This document shows positions 1 through 7,954 of a DNA stretch of 36,093 nucleotides, piece by piece (the stretch's first letter is position 1; each line of letters opens with the position of its first letter). The notes beneath the pieces are model-generated. The model was not told the DNA's origin. It searched no databases and saw nothing but the letters and a program-made list of their open reading frames with translations. Where the stretch lies: positions 1 to 36,093 of the forward strand of contig JAPZAN010000236.1 of the NCBI GenBank assembly GCA_027460605.1, written 5' to 3'. The stretch is from Candidatus Methanoperedens sp. Lineage in GTDB: Archaea; Halobacteriota; Methanosarcinia; Methanosarcinales; Methanoperedenaceae. The translations under genes were made by a program, and so were the position numbers.

Positions 1-46
1 TAAATTTTTATGTTTTTTTAAGCACAAACCACATAAGCCATTTAAG

Positions 47-70
47 CTGTCTCATAAATAGGTGAGACGG
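47..70. repeat. short inverted repeat upstream of the first small gene
   Basis: GTCTCA at 49-54 and TGAGAC at 63-68 are exact reverse complements with an 8-base spacer; the outer pairs C47-G70 and T48-G69 (wobble) extend the stem. It lies about 70 bases before the first small ORF. It could be a terminator stem of a gene outside the window or an operator. Nothing else is visible in bases 1-125. Confidence 0.3.
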
Positions 71-141
71 CAAAACACTTGCCCATCTACCGCTTAGCCA
101 GAAATTAAACAAAGTCATTAAAGATAAGGAGGAAAAATAGA

Positions 142-300
142 ATGTATATTGCAGAGTGGCAGATTCGAGCCTTTCAAGCCTTAGCTATAGCATTAGGAAT
201 AACTGGACTATTTACATATATAATTAATTTAATAATTAATAAAAATATAAAGAAGGATCGGACAAAATTAGATAAGATTGTATTGGAGCATGGACATTAG
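142..300 (+). CDS. small single-span membrane protein (52 aa), unknown function
   Basis: The reading frame begins MYIAEWQIRAFQ and gives 52 residues. Residues about 10-34 are hydrophobic and form one likely membrane span, followed by a basic, charged tail (KNIKKDRTKLDK). A perfect Shine-Dalgarno AAGGAGG at 126-132, nine bases before the ATG, is the main reason to call this short frame real. It precedes two other small membrane proteins on the same strand, which suggests a cluster of membrane accessory proteins. I do not recognise the family. The charged tail resembles small subunits attached to larger membrane complexes, but this is only an impression. Confidence 0.55.
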   Translation: MYIAEWQIRAFQALAIALGITGLFTYIINLIINKNIKKDRTKLDKIVLEHGH

Positions 301-407
301 TAAACATAATCCAACATCTATATGGTTTTTATTTTACCTCTAAACTGTCGAAGAATTATGATAGATAAAATCAACATCACTATTTCGAGGAGAAATGCTT
401 TGATTCT

Positions 408-752
408 ATGATAGTAATAGGAATTTATTATATCTCACTGGTTTTTTCCTTGATAATTGCAGCCATCGGGGTATATATTTCCCTCAAGAGTTGGAGACGC
501 CTGAAAGAAATTGAGCTTGATACGCTGAAAGCGCGGGCATTTCTGGATAAATCATTCCTATATACTAATTTTAAACTTACGCTGGTTGTGATAGGGCTGG
601 TGACTCTTCATATGATAATGGAATCTACCGAATTTGAGGGAACTTTACCATCTGAATTGCATCCTGTTTATTATGCTGTGTTTCCAATTGCTGTACTGAG
701 CCTTGTACTGATGATATATTCCTGGTATAGACTTCTTTATAAAGAAAAGTAG
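408..752 (+). CDS. three-span integral membrane protein, unknown function
   Basis: The 114-residue product has hydrophobic stretches at about residues 3-27, 54-71 and 86-108, with a charged linker (SWRRLKEIELDTLKARAFLDKS) between spans one and two. Histidines lie near span two (LHMIMES) and before span three (LHPVYY). The ATG at 408 is the only good start; a GGAG at about 390-393 is rather far upstream, so initiation is uncertain. It is one of a run of small membrane genes ahead of the stress-protein/CcmD/CopA genes. I do not recognise a named family; the spacing of spans and histidines is compatible with an accessory subunit of a membrane redox complex, but that is inference. Confidence 0.6.
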   Translation: MIVIGIYYISLVFSLIIAAIGVYISLKSWRRLKEIELDTLKARAFLDKSFLYTNFKLTLVVIGLVTLHMIMESTEFEGTLPSELHPVYYAVFPIAVLSLVLMIYSWYRLLYKEK

Positions 753-842
753 AAATGATACTAAATTTTGATGCTGCAATACAATCTTTTGCCCCTTTAC
801 TAACCACAATTTGAATTCATCTCAGAAATCTATGGATGGAAT

Positions 843-1282
843 ATGCCCATGTACCGGGCTTACTATGTTTTAATTGCCTCTCTTGTTGCTATTTTGGGGC
901 TTGGGACTGTTTATCTTTTCAACAGGCGTGCTGGAAAATATCTAACCCTCTACTTTGCGGTAGTTATAGCTGCTTTAATAATCTTGACCCTGAATGCCCA
1001 GGTGGATACCGGAAAACTGAAAGAAAGAACCGTAGGAGGCAGTGCCATGCCAGTCAATGTTAGAACAATATCCCCGTTCCTTACAATTCCCGGTTCCACT
1101 GGTACATCGCACGAAGAAACTATAACTTATTCATCGCGATAGGTGCCCTTCTGGTGGCATCCGGAGGCGGTCTATCCAGATTTGGCATGGAATGGGCGCT
1201 GTATGTGCTTGAACTGCTCGGGATTGCTGTGATATATATCGGGTTTATTAAAAGTGAAGATGTAATAAAAAAGCGTGTTTAG
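843..1282 (+). pseudogene. membrane protein gene interrupted by a frameshift
   Basis: The frame from ATG 843 encodes two likely spans (YYVLIASLVAILGLGTVYLF and a second at about residues 34-50) and stops at 1142. A second frame is open from about 1068 to the TAG at 1280-1282 and encodes two more hydrophobic segments (LFIAIGALLVASGGG and YVLELLGIAVIYIGFI) with no start codon of its own. The two frames overlap at 1068-1141 and differ by one base of phase, so a single-base insertion or deletion there would give one protein of about 145 residues with four spans. It is either a true frameshift or a sequencing error. The family is not recognised. Confidence 0.5.
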
Positions 1283-1386
1283 ATTTCATTTTCTTAAAAA
1301 AAGATACCTGAAGAATGTGAAACTTAAAGGGAAAACCGCTTAAATGAAAAAGAAGATATTGGTTTTATACATATTTCGGAGAGAAG

Positions 1387-1839
1387 ATTACGAGTAAACT
1401 GTATCAAAAAATCTTAGTAGCGACGGATGGATCAGATTACACCAAAAAAGCGACAGCCCATGCGATAGAGCTAGCAAAGCTTTGTGGAGCAGATCTTCAT
1501 GCGATTTATGTGATAGACACAAGATATGGTTGCGGTCCAGATTCCTGCATTCTTACCGATACATCCCCTGAAAGGTTGAAGAGTATTCTGGGATGCCAGG
1601 GGGATACAGCCATAAAATATATCGAGAAATTGGCAAATAAAGAAGGTATCCATACTGAGAGATGGATCGTGGAAGGACACCCGGCTGAGGAGATATTGAG
1701 GCTTGCAGAGGAACAGTCAGTCGATCTGATAGTAATGGGCACACTGGGCAGTAGTGGCATTGAGCGGTTTTTGCTCGGAAGCGTTGCAGATAAAGTGATA
1801 CGAAGTTCAAGAATTCCTGTTTTGACTGTTAGAAAATAA
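1387..1839 (+). CDS. universal stress protein, UspA family
   Basis: The product is about 150 residues, the usual length of a single-domain UspA. It starts with the family beta-strand KILVATDGSDYTKKA and ends with the nucleotide-binding signature VMGTLGSSGIERFLLGSVADKVIRSS followed by IPVLTVRK. UspA proteins bind ATP or AMP in the cytoplasm and support survival under stress. The first conserved strand lies upstream of the first ATG (1510), and the frame has no ATG, GTG or TTG after the in-frame stop at 1345. The best start is ATT at 1387 with GGAGAG at 1378-1383; CTG at 1399 is the alternative. The gene is 19 bases from the CcmD-like gene and probably shares a transcript with copA, which suggests a joint stress response. 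Confidence 0.85.
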   Translation: MTSKLYQKILVATDGSDYTKKATAHAIELAKLCGADLHAIYVIDTRYGCGPDSCILTDTSPERLKSILGCQGDTAIKYIEKLANKEGIHTERWIVEGHPAEEILRLAEEQSVDLIVMGTLGSSGIERFLLGSVADKVIRSSRIPVLTVRK

Positions 1840-1858
1840 TTTATATAAAATAGTTGAT

Positions 1859-1981
1859 ATGATTTATCTATATACTGCTTTCGGAATTGTATGGATTGTA
1901 TTGATAACGTATCTCTTAAACATATTTCGATTGCGAAGGGCATTAAATAACGAACTTGATACAATAAAAAATTTGAAATAA
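1859..1981 (+). CDS. CcmD-like small membrane protein (40 aa)
   Basis: Forty codons from ATG 1859 to TAA 1981 encode one membrane span (MIYLYTAFGIVWIVLITYLL), then a basic stretch (RLRRALN) and a short amphipathic helix (ELDTIKNLK). This single-span/basic/helix layout is that of CcmD-like proteins, which in cytochrome c maturation help release holo-CcmE from the heme exporter CcmABC. The gene sits between uspA and copA with gaps of 19 and 30 bases, so co-transcription is likely. No other ccm gene is in the window. The match rests on a very short sequence; it could be another tiny membrane protein. Confidence 0.55.
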   Translation: MIYLYTAFGIVWIVLITYLLNIFRLRRALNNELDTIKNLK

Positions 1982-2011
1982 TAATTAAATAAACTGAAAA
2001 GGATATAAAAT

Positions 2012-4114
2012 ATGCCTAAAGACCCTGTATGCGGAATGTACGTGGATGAAAAGACCGCCATAAAAAAGGAAATCGGAGGCAGAACGTACTATTTTTGCAT
2101 GGAGAGCTGCCTCAAAACCTTCGAGAATCCGGAAAGGGAATTGAAAAGTATGAAGCGGAGGGTTACAATAGCCCTCTCGGGAGTACTGTTATTGGCAGCC
2201 CTGCGGGTAGCAGCTATGTTAACTCTGGCTGCGGGAGTTACGCTGGTCACGTGGGCGCCAATCCCTTCGCTTCCGTGGTTTACCTGGGGCTACTGGCTGT
2301 TTATACTGACTACACCAGTCCAGTTTATAGGGGGCTGGAGTTTTTATACAGGCGCTTATACTGCCTTGAAAGCGAGAAGGGCAAACATGGATCTCCTGAT
2401 TTCAATTGGAACCCTGACCGCGTATTTTTTCAGTGTGTTTGTGCTGTTTTTCCCGGATATTCTGCCTGTAAAAGAAAAAGATGTTTATTTTGAGGTAAGC
2501 GCGGTCATAATCGCTTTTGTGCTGCTCGGGAAATTCATGGAAGATTATATGAAAACAAGCACCTCGGCTGCGGTAAGAAAACTAATGGACATGCGTCCCA
2601 GCATGGCAAAGGTTATCAGGAACGGCGAAGAGGTCGAGATTCCCGCAGAAAGCGTCATGGTAGGTGAGATTGTTGTGGTGCGCCCCGGCGAGAAAATACC
2701 CACGGACGGCGTTGTTGTGGAAGGGCAGTCTGCGGTGGATGAAAAAATGATATCGGGCGAAAGCATGCCTGTTGAAAAGAAAGCAGGGGATAACGTGTTT
2801 GGAGCCACAATGAACAAGGTGGGTATGCTGAAGTTCAAAGCCACGCAGGTCGGTGCTGATACCACGCTGATGCAGATAGTAAAGATGGTGGAGGAAGCGC
2901 AGGCATCAAGCGCGCCCATCCAGAGGATGGCAGACCGTATCAGCGCATATTTCGTGCCAGCCGTGATTGGTGTGGCGATCCTCACGTTTGCAGTCTGGTA
3001 TTTCATCCTTGGAAATTTCACGGCTGGACTCCTTGCGTTCGTTGCGGTTCTTATCATTTCATGCCCGTGCGCGCTCGGTATTGCCACTCCAACTGCTTTG
3101 ATGGTAGGCGTTGGAAAGGGGGCAGAAGCCGGGATATTGATTCGCGGCGGAGAGTACCTTGAGCGGGCGCAGAAGCTTCAGACCGTTGTATTTGATAAGA
3201 CTGGTACTCTCACGAAGGGAGAACCTTCTGTCACCGATATACTTGCAGAGAATAGCAATGAGGTATTGAGGCTGGCTGCAATAGCTGAAAATGGATCAGA
3301 ACATCCGCTGGGCGAGGCTATAGTTAGGGCTGCCAGGGAAAAAGGTATGGATATAAGGGATGCCGAATCCTTTGAGGCTGTGCCCGGACATGGCATCCGA
3401 GTGGTTATAGATGGGAAAGACGTGCTTGTGGGTAACCGCAGGTTGATGCAGATTAACGGTATCGACACGGCGCATCTTGAGCAGAATATCCAGACCCTTG
3501 AGACTCAGGGCAAGACCGCAATGCTGGTTGCTGTAAATAAAGCGGTTATGGGCATAATAGCAGTTGCAGATACCCTGAAGGAGAACTCAGCAGAAGCTGT
3601 GGCTGAACTAAAAAAGATCGGGGTTGAGACAATCATGCTCACAGGGGATAATGAGAGAACTGCAAAAGCGATTGCACTGCAGGTCGGAATAGAGCGCGTT
3701 ATTGCAAATGTGCTTCCCGGAGAAAAGGCTGGCGTAATAAAAAAATTGCAGGCAGAGGGAAAGGTTGTTGCAATGGTAGGCGACGGCATAAATGATGCTC
3801 CGGCTCTTGCGCAATCAGACATCGGAATAGCAGTAGGCAGCGGCTCTGATGTGGCAAAAGAGACCGGTGGAATAATCCTGATCAAAGACGACCTTCGCGA
3901 TGTTGTTGCAGGAATCAAGTTGAGTAAAGCCACGATGAAAAAAATAAAGCAGAACATGTTCTGGGCGCTTGGATATAATACAGCCGCTATACCTATAGCA
4001 GCCGTCGGGCTATTGAATCCGATAATTGCTGCTGCTGCGATGGCAATTAGTTCACTTTCCGTTGTTGCAAACTCCGCGCTGCTCAAGAGATTCAAGTTTG
4101 AAAGAAGGGTCTGA
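2012..4114 (+). CDS. copA: Cu(I)-type P1B ATPase with N-terminal YHS domain
   Basis: This 700-residue ATPase exports metal across the cell membrane. Residues 1-45 are a cysteine-containing YHS domain (DPVCGMYV, YYFCMESC) in place of the common HMA domain. After the first spans come the membrane metal site SCPCALG (Cys about 351 and 353), the phosphorylation loop DKTGTLT, the nucleotide-site SEHPLGEA, LTGDN and the hinge MVGDGINDAP near residue 590. The late spans carry GYN and MAISS, the motifs typical of Cu(I) CopA. Length fits the family. The start is ATG 2012 behind an AAAGG. It follows the UspA and CcmD-like genes closely, so copper handling may be linked to stress and heme-protein biogenesis. 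Confidence 0.9.
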   Translation: MPKDPVCGMYVDEKTAIKKEIGGRTYYFCMESCLKTFENPERELKSMKRRVTIALSGVLLLAALRVAAMLTLAAGVTLVTWAPIPSLPWFTWGYWLFILTTPVQFIGGWSFYTGAYTALKARRANMDLLISIGTLTAYFFSVFVLFFPDILPVKEKDVYFEVSAVIIAFVLLGKFMEDYMKTSTSAAVRKLMDMRPSMAKVIRNGEEVEIPAESVMVGEIVVVRPGEKIPTDGVVVEGQSAVDEKMISGESMPVEKKAGDNVFGATMNKVGMLKFKATQVGADTTLMQIVKMVEEAQASSAPIQRMADRISAYFVPAVIGVAILTFAVWYFILGNFTAGLLAFVAVLIISCPCALGIATPTALMVGVGKGAEAGILIRGGEYLERAQKLQTVVFDKTGTLTKGEPSVTDILAENSNEVLRLAAIAENGSEHPLGEAIVRAAREKGMDIRDAESFEAVPGHGIRVVIDGKDVLVGNRRLMQINGIDTAHLEQNIQTLETQGKTAMLVAVNKAVMGIIAVADTLKENSAEAVAELKKIGVETIMLTGDNERTAKAIALQVGIERVIANVLPGEKAGVIKKLQAEGKVVAMVGDGINDAPALAQSDIGIAVGSGSDVAKETGGIILIKDDLRDVVAGIKLSKATMKKIKQNMFWALGYNTAAIPIAAVGLLNPIIAAAAMAISSLSVVANSALLKRFKFERRV

Positions 4115-4136
4115 TAATTGACACGGTTATGTGCTC

Positions 4137-4992
4137 ATGTATGTCATAAAAGCAAACGGTAAAAAAGAGGAATTCAATCCTGAAAAAATCAGAGGTTCGC
4201 TTACGAGGGCGAGAGTGGACAGAGCAATTTCTGATGATATCATAGAACAAGTAGAAAAAGAAGTGTTCGATGGTATGAGCACAGGCGCGATTTTCAAGAG
4301 AGTCATGGCGCTGTTGAACGAGTATTCACCTGCAAGAGCATCGTGCTATGACCTCAAAGAGGCTATAATGCGCCTTGGGCCTGCCGGATTCCCATTTGAG
4401 ACCTTCATCGCTGAGATTCTAAAAGAACATGGGTTTCAAACAGTGCTGCGTACAAGGCTCATGGGCAAATGCGCAGAGCACGAAATTGATGTAATAGCCA
4501 CCGATAACATGGGCAAGAGATTTATCATCGAGTGCAAATTCCACAATTCTCCGGGTACTTATATTGATTTGAAAGAGGCACTTTATACATATGCACGGTT
4601 ATTATATTGATTTGAAAGAGGCACTTTATACATATGCACGGTTATTGGATTTGAATAACGGGAACAATTCTTTTGACGGCGCATGGCTCTCATGCAATAC
4701 GAAAGCATCAACCGAGGCGCAGAGATATACTGAGTGCATGAATATCAGGCTGCTATGCTGGAGACACCCCAAAGATGGCAGCCTTGAGAAAATGATAGCT
4801 GAGAAAAACCTGTATCCGATAACAATATTGCAGTCTGCCGGGCCTGATATCATTAAAAGATTTTCAAATGCAGGATACATGCTGGTAAAAGACCTGCTTC
4901 AGGAGGATTTCAGGAATATAAGGAGTAAAACCGGACTAAAAGATCGGAAAATAAGGAAATTGTTGGAAGAGGCTCGGGAAATTTGTTGTTGA
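4137..4992 (+). pseudogene. ATP-cone plus Mrr-like nuclease protein, split by a 43-bp tandem duplication
   Basis: The first part (ATG 4137; GTG 4131 is an alternative) encodes an ATP-cone domain (residues 1-85, MYVIKANGKKEEFNPEKI) and the start of a restriction-endonuclease fold with the PD-(D/E)XK residues D118 (EIDVIA) and E132-K134 (IIECKF). The frame stops at 4610 because residues TYIDLKEALYTYARLL are encoded twice. The second frame resumes at the repeat and runs to 4992, ending in a helix-hairpin-helix-like region. Removing one 43-bp unit gives an uninterrupted protein of about 270 residues. As read, the gene gives a truncated nuclease. The family is probably a DNA-acting enzyme; the target is unknown. 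The next gene overlaps its stop (TGATG). Confidence 0.8.
4561..4646 (+). repeat. perfect 43-bp tandem duplication inside the nuclease gene
   Basis: Bases 4561-4603 and 4604-4646 are identical with a period of 43, and two more identical bases (TT) precede each copy. Because 43 is not a multiple of three, the second copy shifts the frame. Perfect identity means a very recent event, a switchable slippage site, or an assembly artefact. Confidence 0.95.
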
Positions 4993-5687
4993 TGAAAAAT
5001 CGAAATCACAAGATAATGGACGAGAAACAAGAGTACTACTCACTTGTAAAAAATGTGTTTAAAATATTAGCTCCTTTTTATGATACTGTAACTATGCCCT
5101 TTTCAAGAATAAGGGATAAGGTAGTGGATTTTATTAATGCAACAAATGGTTCAAGAATACTGGACGTAGGTACAGGAACAGGAAAGCAGGCATTTGCATT
5201 TGCGAAAAGGGATTATGATGTCACAGGTATCGACTTATCGGAAGACATGCTAAAAGTTGCCAATAAGAAAAATAATTATGAAACTGTGAAATTTGCAGTC
5301 GCAGATGCTTCAAATCTGCCTTTTAAGGATAGCAGCTTTGATGTTTCCGGTGTGTCGTTTGCCCTGCATGATATGCTTCTTCCTATAAGAGAAAAAGCAT
5401 TGAAAGAAATGGTCAGAGTTACCAAACCAGGCGGAATGATAGTGATTGTTGATTATGCCCTGCCTGAGAACAATATCGGTAGATTCTTGATTTATCACTT
5501 TGTTAAACTTTATGAGGGCAAATACTACATAGAATTTATAAAATCTGAGTTTGAAACATTGCTTGAAAAATCAGGGATCGAGATAACGGAGAAACTTCCT
5601 ATATTGCTCGGGGCCGGGAGAATCTTAAAAGGAATAAGTATAATTAAATTAAAGAAGGGAGAACAGAATCACAGATCACGTAAATAA
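4992..5687 (+). CDS. class I SAM-dependent methyltransferase (UbiE-like)
   Basis: The product of about 231 residues has the Rossmann-fold SAM motif I ILDVGTGTGKQAFAFA, the acidic end of strand two (VTGIDLSEDML), and motif post-I VADASNLPF followed by SFALHDM. This order is that of UbiE/small-molecule methyltransferases. The substrate cannot be read from the sequence. ATG 4992 shares its first base with the preceding stop (TGATG), which implies translational coupling with the nuclease gene; three in-frame TTG codons just upstream are poorer starts, and ATG 5016 is a possible shorter one. The C-terminal half (YHFVKLYEGKYYIEFIKSEF) resembles methyltransferases acting on quinones or lipids, a weak hint only. 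Confidence 0.8.
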   Translation: MKNRNHKIMDEKQEYYSLVKNVFKILAPFYDTVTMPFSRIRDKVVDFINATNGSRILDVGTGTGKQAFAFAKRDYDVTGIDLSEDMLKVANKKNNYETVKFAVADASNLPFKDSSFDVSGVSFALHDMLLPIREKALKEMVRVTKPGGMIVIVDYALPENNIGRFLIYHFVKLYEGKYYIEFIKSEFETLLEKSGIEITEKLPILLGAGRILKGISIIKLKKGEQNHRSRK

Positions 5688-5713
5688 GCGGAGTTGTGGA
5701 TTAGGACTCTACC

Positions 5714-6520
5714 TCATCGCACTTCTCGGTCCATTCCAACATAATATACCTTTGGTTTCGTTCCCAGATCAGGCTTGAGAACATTGATTCTCTCTTTATC
5801 CAGTATTTTATTGACAGCGCTTTCAGGGTCCTTCAGGTCTCCGAATACCCTTGCACCGACAGGGCATGCCTGGACACATGCAGGCAAAAGACCCTTGGTA
5901 ATCCTGTGATAGCACCATGTACATTTATCAGCAACCCCGCCACCTAAATTGGGGTGTGGTTTGTGGTGGGGACTCTCTTTCGAGTTAAAATATCTGGCGC
6001 CATATGGGCATGCCATGATGCAGTACCGACAGCCAATACAGTAGTCATAATCCACAAGAACAACGCCGTCCTTTGTCAAATACGTGGCCCCTACAGGACA
6101 AACCTGAACGCATGGTGGGTTATCGCAGTGATTACATAATTTAGGAACATAAAATGCCTTTTTTATATCTTCGGCAGGAATATCATCATTAAATCCATCG
6201 ACACCTCCATTTGGAGAATCAATTTTTGTTTCTCCCTCTTTTTTAATTCGATATCTTTCTACCCATGTCCGGTACCAGGATTCATCAAAAGGGACATGGT
6301 TTTCAAGCTTGCATGCATATGCACACCTGCCGCAGCCTATGCATTTATTGTTGTCAACCACAAAGCCCCAATAATGTTCATTCCAATCATATTCCCCTTG
6401 CGGCCAGTTCTCAGCAGCAGTGCTGTTTTTAACAAGGGATTCGATGATAACTGTGCCTGCTGCCGCTCCTATAATTACCTTGCAGCCAAATTTAGTAAAT
6501 TCTCGCCTGGATATGTTCAT
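5714..6520 (-). CDS. Tat-exported 4Fe-4S ferredoxin subunit (NrfC/DmsB/HybA-like)
   Basis: The 268-residue protein starts with a twin-arginine signal (SRREFTKFG then a hydrophobic stretch IIGAAAGTVIIESL), so it is exported folded. It then carries four cysteine groups: CIGCGRCAYAC, CNHCDNPPCVQVC, CIGCRYCIMAC and CTWCY...CVQAC, the arrangement of DmsB/NrfC/HybA electron-transfer subunits that wire membrane quinone enzymes to periplasmic-type oxidoreductases. It lies 15 bases downstream of the Rieske gene on the same strand, so both probably work on the outer face of the membrane in one chain. No NrfD-like membrane partner or molybdopterin subunit is nearby. It converges with the methyltransferase gene. 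Confidence 0.9.
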   Translation of the reverse strand: MNISRREFTKFGCKVIIGAAAGTVIIESLVKNSTAAENWPQGEYDWNEHYWGFVVDNNKCIGCGRCAYACKLENHVPFDESWYRTWVERYRIKKEGETKIDSPNGGVDGFNDDIPAEDIKKAFYVPKLCNHCDNPPCVQVCPVGATYLTKDGVVLVDYDYCIGCRYCIMACPYGARYFNSKESPHHKPHPNLGGGVADKCTWCYHRITKGLLPACVQACPVGARVFGDLKDPESAVNKILDKERINVLKPDLGTKPKVYYVGMDREVR

Positions 6521-6535
6521 TTTTCACACATCGCC

Positions 6536-7027
6536 TCATGCCGCTCCCGCATAGAATGAGATGGATCTCACATAATCCGGGTCTCTCCATTTGAGCGCAT
6601 AGACCGCACCTTCTTTTACAGCAATATCAATCGCTGGTAACGGAGAAGGTGGTGGTCCAGAGATCACAGCCCCTGTATTGGGGTCAAATCTGCCTAAATG
6701 GCAAGGACAAAAGATATCATTCTCTTCAGGTTTCCAGTAAGCGATGCATCCAAGGTGCGTGCATACAGCTCCGAATGCCCTGAAGCCAGCAGGCCTTTTT
6801 AAAAGGACGGCTGCTTTGCCGTTGAACGTAAACTTTTTAGCGGTTCCGGTTGTAACCTCATCCACTGAAGCTATTCTTACTTCACTTGAAGTAGCTTTTG
6901 CAGTTTGCGGCCATAAATATTTTAATATTGTAGCTATAGCTCCTGAAGCAAAAAATAATGAGACCAGACCAATTAGAATTTCAGTGAGCTTTCTTCGTGT
7001 GATGGTTAGGGTAATTTTATCACTCAT
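6536..7027 (-). CDS. Rieske [2Fe-2S] protein with N-terminal membrane anchor
   Basis: The 163-residue product has one N-terminal span (residues about 14-38) preceded by TITRRKLTE, a plausible twin-arginine signal-anchor. The soluble domain holds both Rieske cluster motifs, C89-T-H91-L-G-C94 and C107-P-C109-H110-L-G, plus the proline-rich loop GPPPSPLP. Rieske proteins pass electrons from quinols to cytochromes or related acceptors. The gene is first of a two-gene unit with the ferredoxin. GGGAGAG directly precedes the ATG. A cytochrome b partner is not in the window, so the complex is split or unusual. Identification is firm; the physiological partner is unknown. Confidence 0.93.
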   Translation of the reverse strand: MSDKITLTITRRKLTEILIGLVSLFFASGAIATILKYLWPQTAKATSSEVRIASVDEVTTGTAKKFTFNGKAAVLLKRPAGFRAFGAVCTHLGCIAYWKPEENDIFCPCHLGRFDPNTGAVISGPPPSPLPAIDIAVKEGAVYALKWRDPDYVRSISFYAGAA

Positions 7028-7075
7028 ACTCTCCCTCTATCGTAGTCCATATTTTTCTTGCTACAATCCTTTGCA

Positions 7076-7092
7076 TACATGTATATAATGAC
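7076..7092 (-). promoter_or_regulatory. probable TATA box for the Rieske-ferredoxin unit
   Basis: Read on the minus strand, CATTATATACATG lies about 55 bases before the Rieske ATG. That would place the transcript start near 7055 and leave a leader of about 30 bases with the GGGAGAG ribosome site. Assigned by position and composition only. Confidence 0.4.
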
Positions 7093-7275
7093 ATACAAAT
7101 TCTAATTATATCAAATAAAAAACACTTTCTTTCTTTATGGGAGTTTTGGTTTAAAATCGTAAAAAATAATAACTTATTTTTTAGTAGTAATAATTCATTC
7201 AGTGGTTTTTTTATGGTTCTTCCATTGTCTAACGATTGGTGTATGCATCCAGAAACGAACTGACCAGATTTGAGG

Positions 7276-7558
7276 GTATAATTTTAACCTGAAAACCAAG
7301 GAAAACTATGAATGTGATTTTATAATTAAAGAGGGCATGAAGATAAAATATGCAGTTCAGGCAACCCTATCCCTAAAAGATGAAACCGCAAGAAAAAGAG
7401 AGATTAGAGAATTACTCGAAGCAATGGATGCATATAACCTCAAGGAAGGACTTATAATAACTGAAAAAGAGGCTGAGATAATGAGTCAGGATGAGAAAAA
7501 AATAGTGATAAAGCCCATTTACGAATGGCTTAATGAAATGGAATCAGTTAAAGGTTGA
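7276..7558 (+). pseudogene. C-terminal remnant of an archaeal AAA ATPase (DUF4143 type)
   Basis: The open stretch reads NLKTKENYECDFIIKEG, then KIKYAVQATLSLKDETARKRE, LLEAMDAYNLKEGLIITEKE and IKPIYEWLNEME. This is the C-terminal part of archaeal DUF4143 ATPases, whose tails carry an E-x-DF-x-V-K nuclease-like strand, an IQV strand and the LKEGLIIT segment. The ATPase and winged-helix parts are absent: the frame is closed by a TGA just before 7276. An ATG at 7337 could make a 73-residue peptide but lies inside the conserved domain. It is best read as a decayed mobile-type ATPase gene. Elsewhere in 7030-7336 I see only the Rieske promoter. Confidence 0.6.
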
Positions 7559-7660
7559 AAAATGCCTTCCATATTGACAGAATCGGTTCTGTAAAATCTG
7601 CGATTGTTAATATTATATAAATCATCATATCGTTAGTGGTTGCCTTCTTGACAGTACTTA

Positions 7661-7733
7661 TAGTCCCGGGCGGATTCGAACCACCGTCTCCGGCTCCAAA
7701 GGCCAGAAGGATTGACCACTACCCTACGGGACT
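7661..7733 (-). tRNA. tRNA-Gln (anticodon TTG)
   Basis: On the minus strand a complete cloverleaf is present: acceptor stem AGTCCCG/CGGGACT (7 bp), D arm starting GGGTAGTGG, anticodon stem CTGGC/GCCGG with loop CTTTGGA (anticodon TTG), T arm GGTGG-TTCGAAT-CCGCC, and discriminator A. CCA is not encoded. All stems pair, with two G-T wobbles, so it looks functional. The rest of 7559-7954 holds no gene; it carries this tRNA and the palindromes before nifS. Confidence 0.95.
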
Positions 7734-7878
7734 GCGGGGCTGGGGTTTAAATCGCAACCAAACTACTTAGTCTTTATGTTGGCTAAATACTGCTGTTAAC
7801 TCAGTTAATTAAGATATCGGGGAATTAAAATCGGGTCTGGGCACACTATCTTCTTGACCCCTTTATTTCCTCTGGAAC

Positions 7879-7920
7879 TTAATGATAAATCATTAAATTA
7901 GCTAAAACGACATTATCGTT
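7879..7920. promoter_or_regulatory. two palindromes upstream of the nifS promoter, candidate operators
   Basis: TTAATGAT-AA-ATCATTAA (7879-7896) is a perfect palindrome with 8-bp arms. Ten bases further, AACGA-CATTA-TCGTT (7906-7920) has 5-bp arms. They directly precede a TATA-like AAGTATATTC at about 7919-7928, which lies about 30 bases before the nifS ATG and implies a leaderless mRNA. The position suits a repressor or activator site, perhaps one sensing iron-sulfur status (inference). Confidence 0.45.
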
Positions 7921-7954
7921 AAGTATATTCAAAAGATAAGACATACCATAAATT

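Noticed and set aside
1344..1397. ATG 1344 as the uspA start
   Set aside because: It is in another frame and reaches a stop after 17 codons.
2545..3087. Long minus-strand frame inside copA (180 codons), with others at 3505-4095
   Set aside because: Antisense shadows of the ATPase; rich in Ser, Thr and Ala with no motif, while the plus strand has every P-type ATPase signature.
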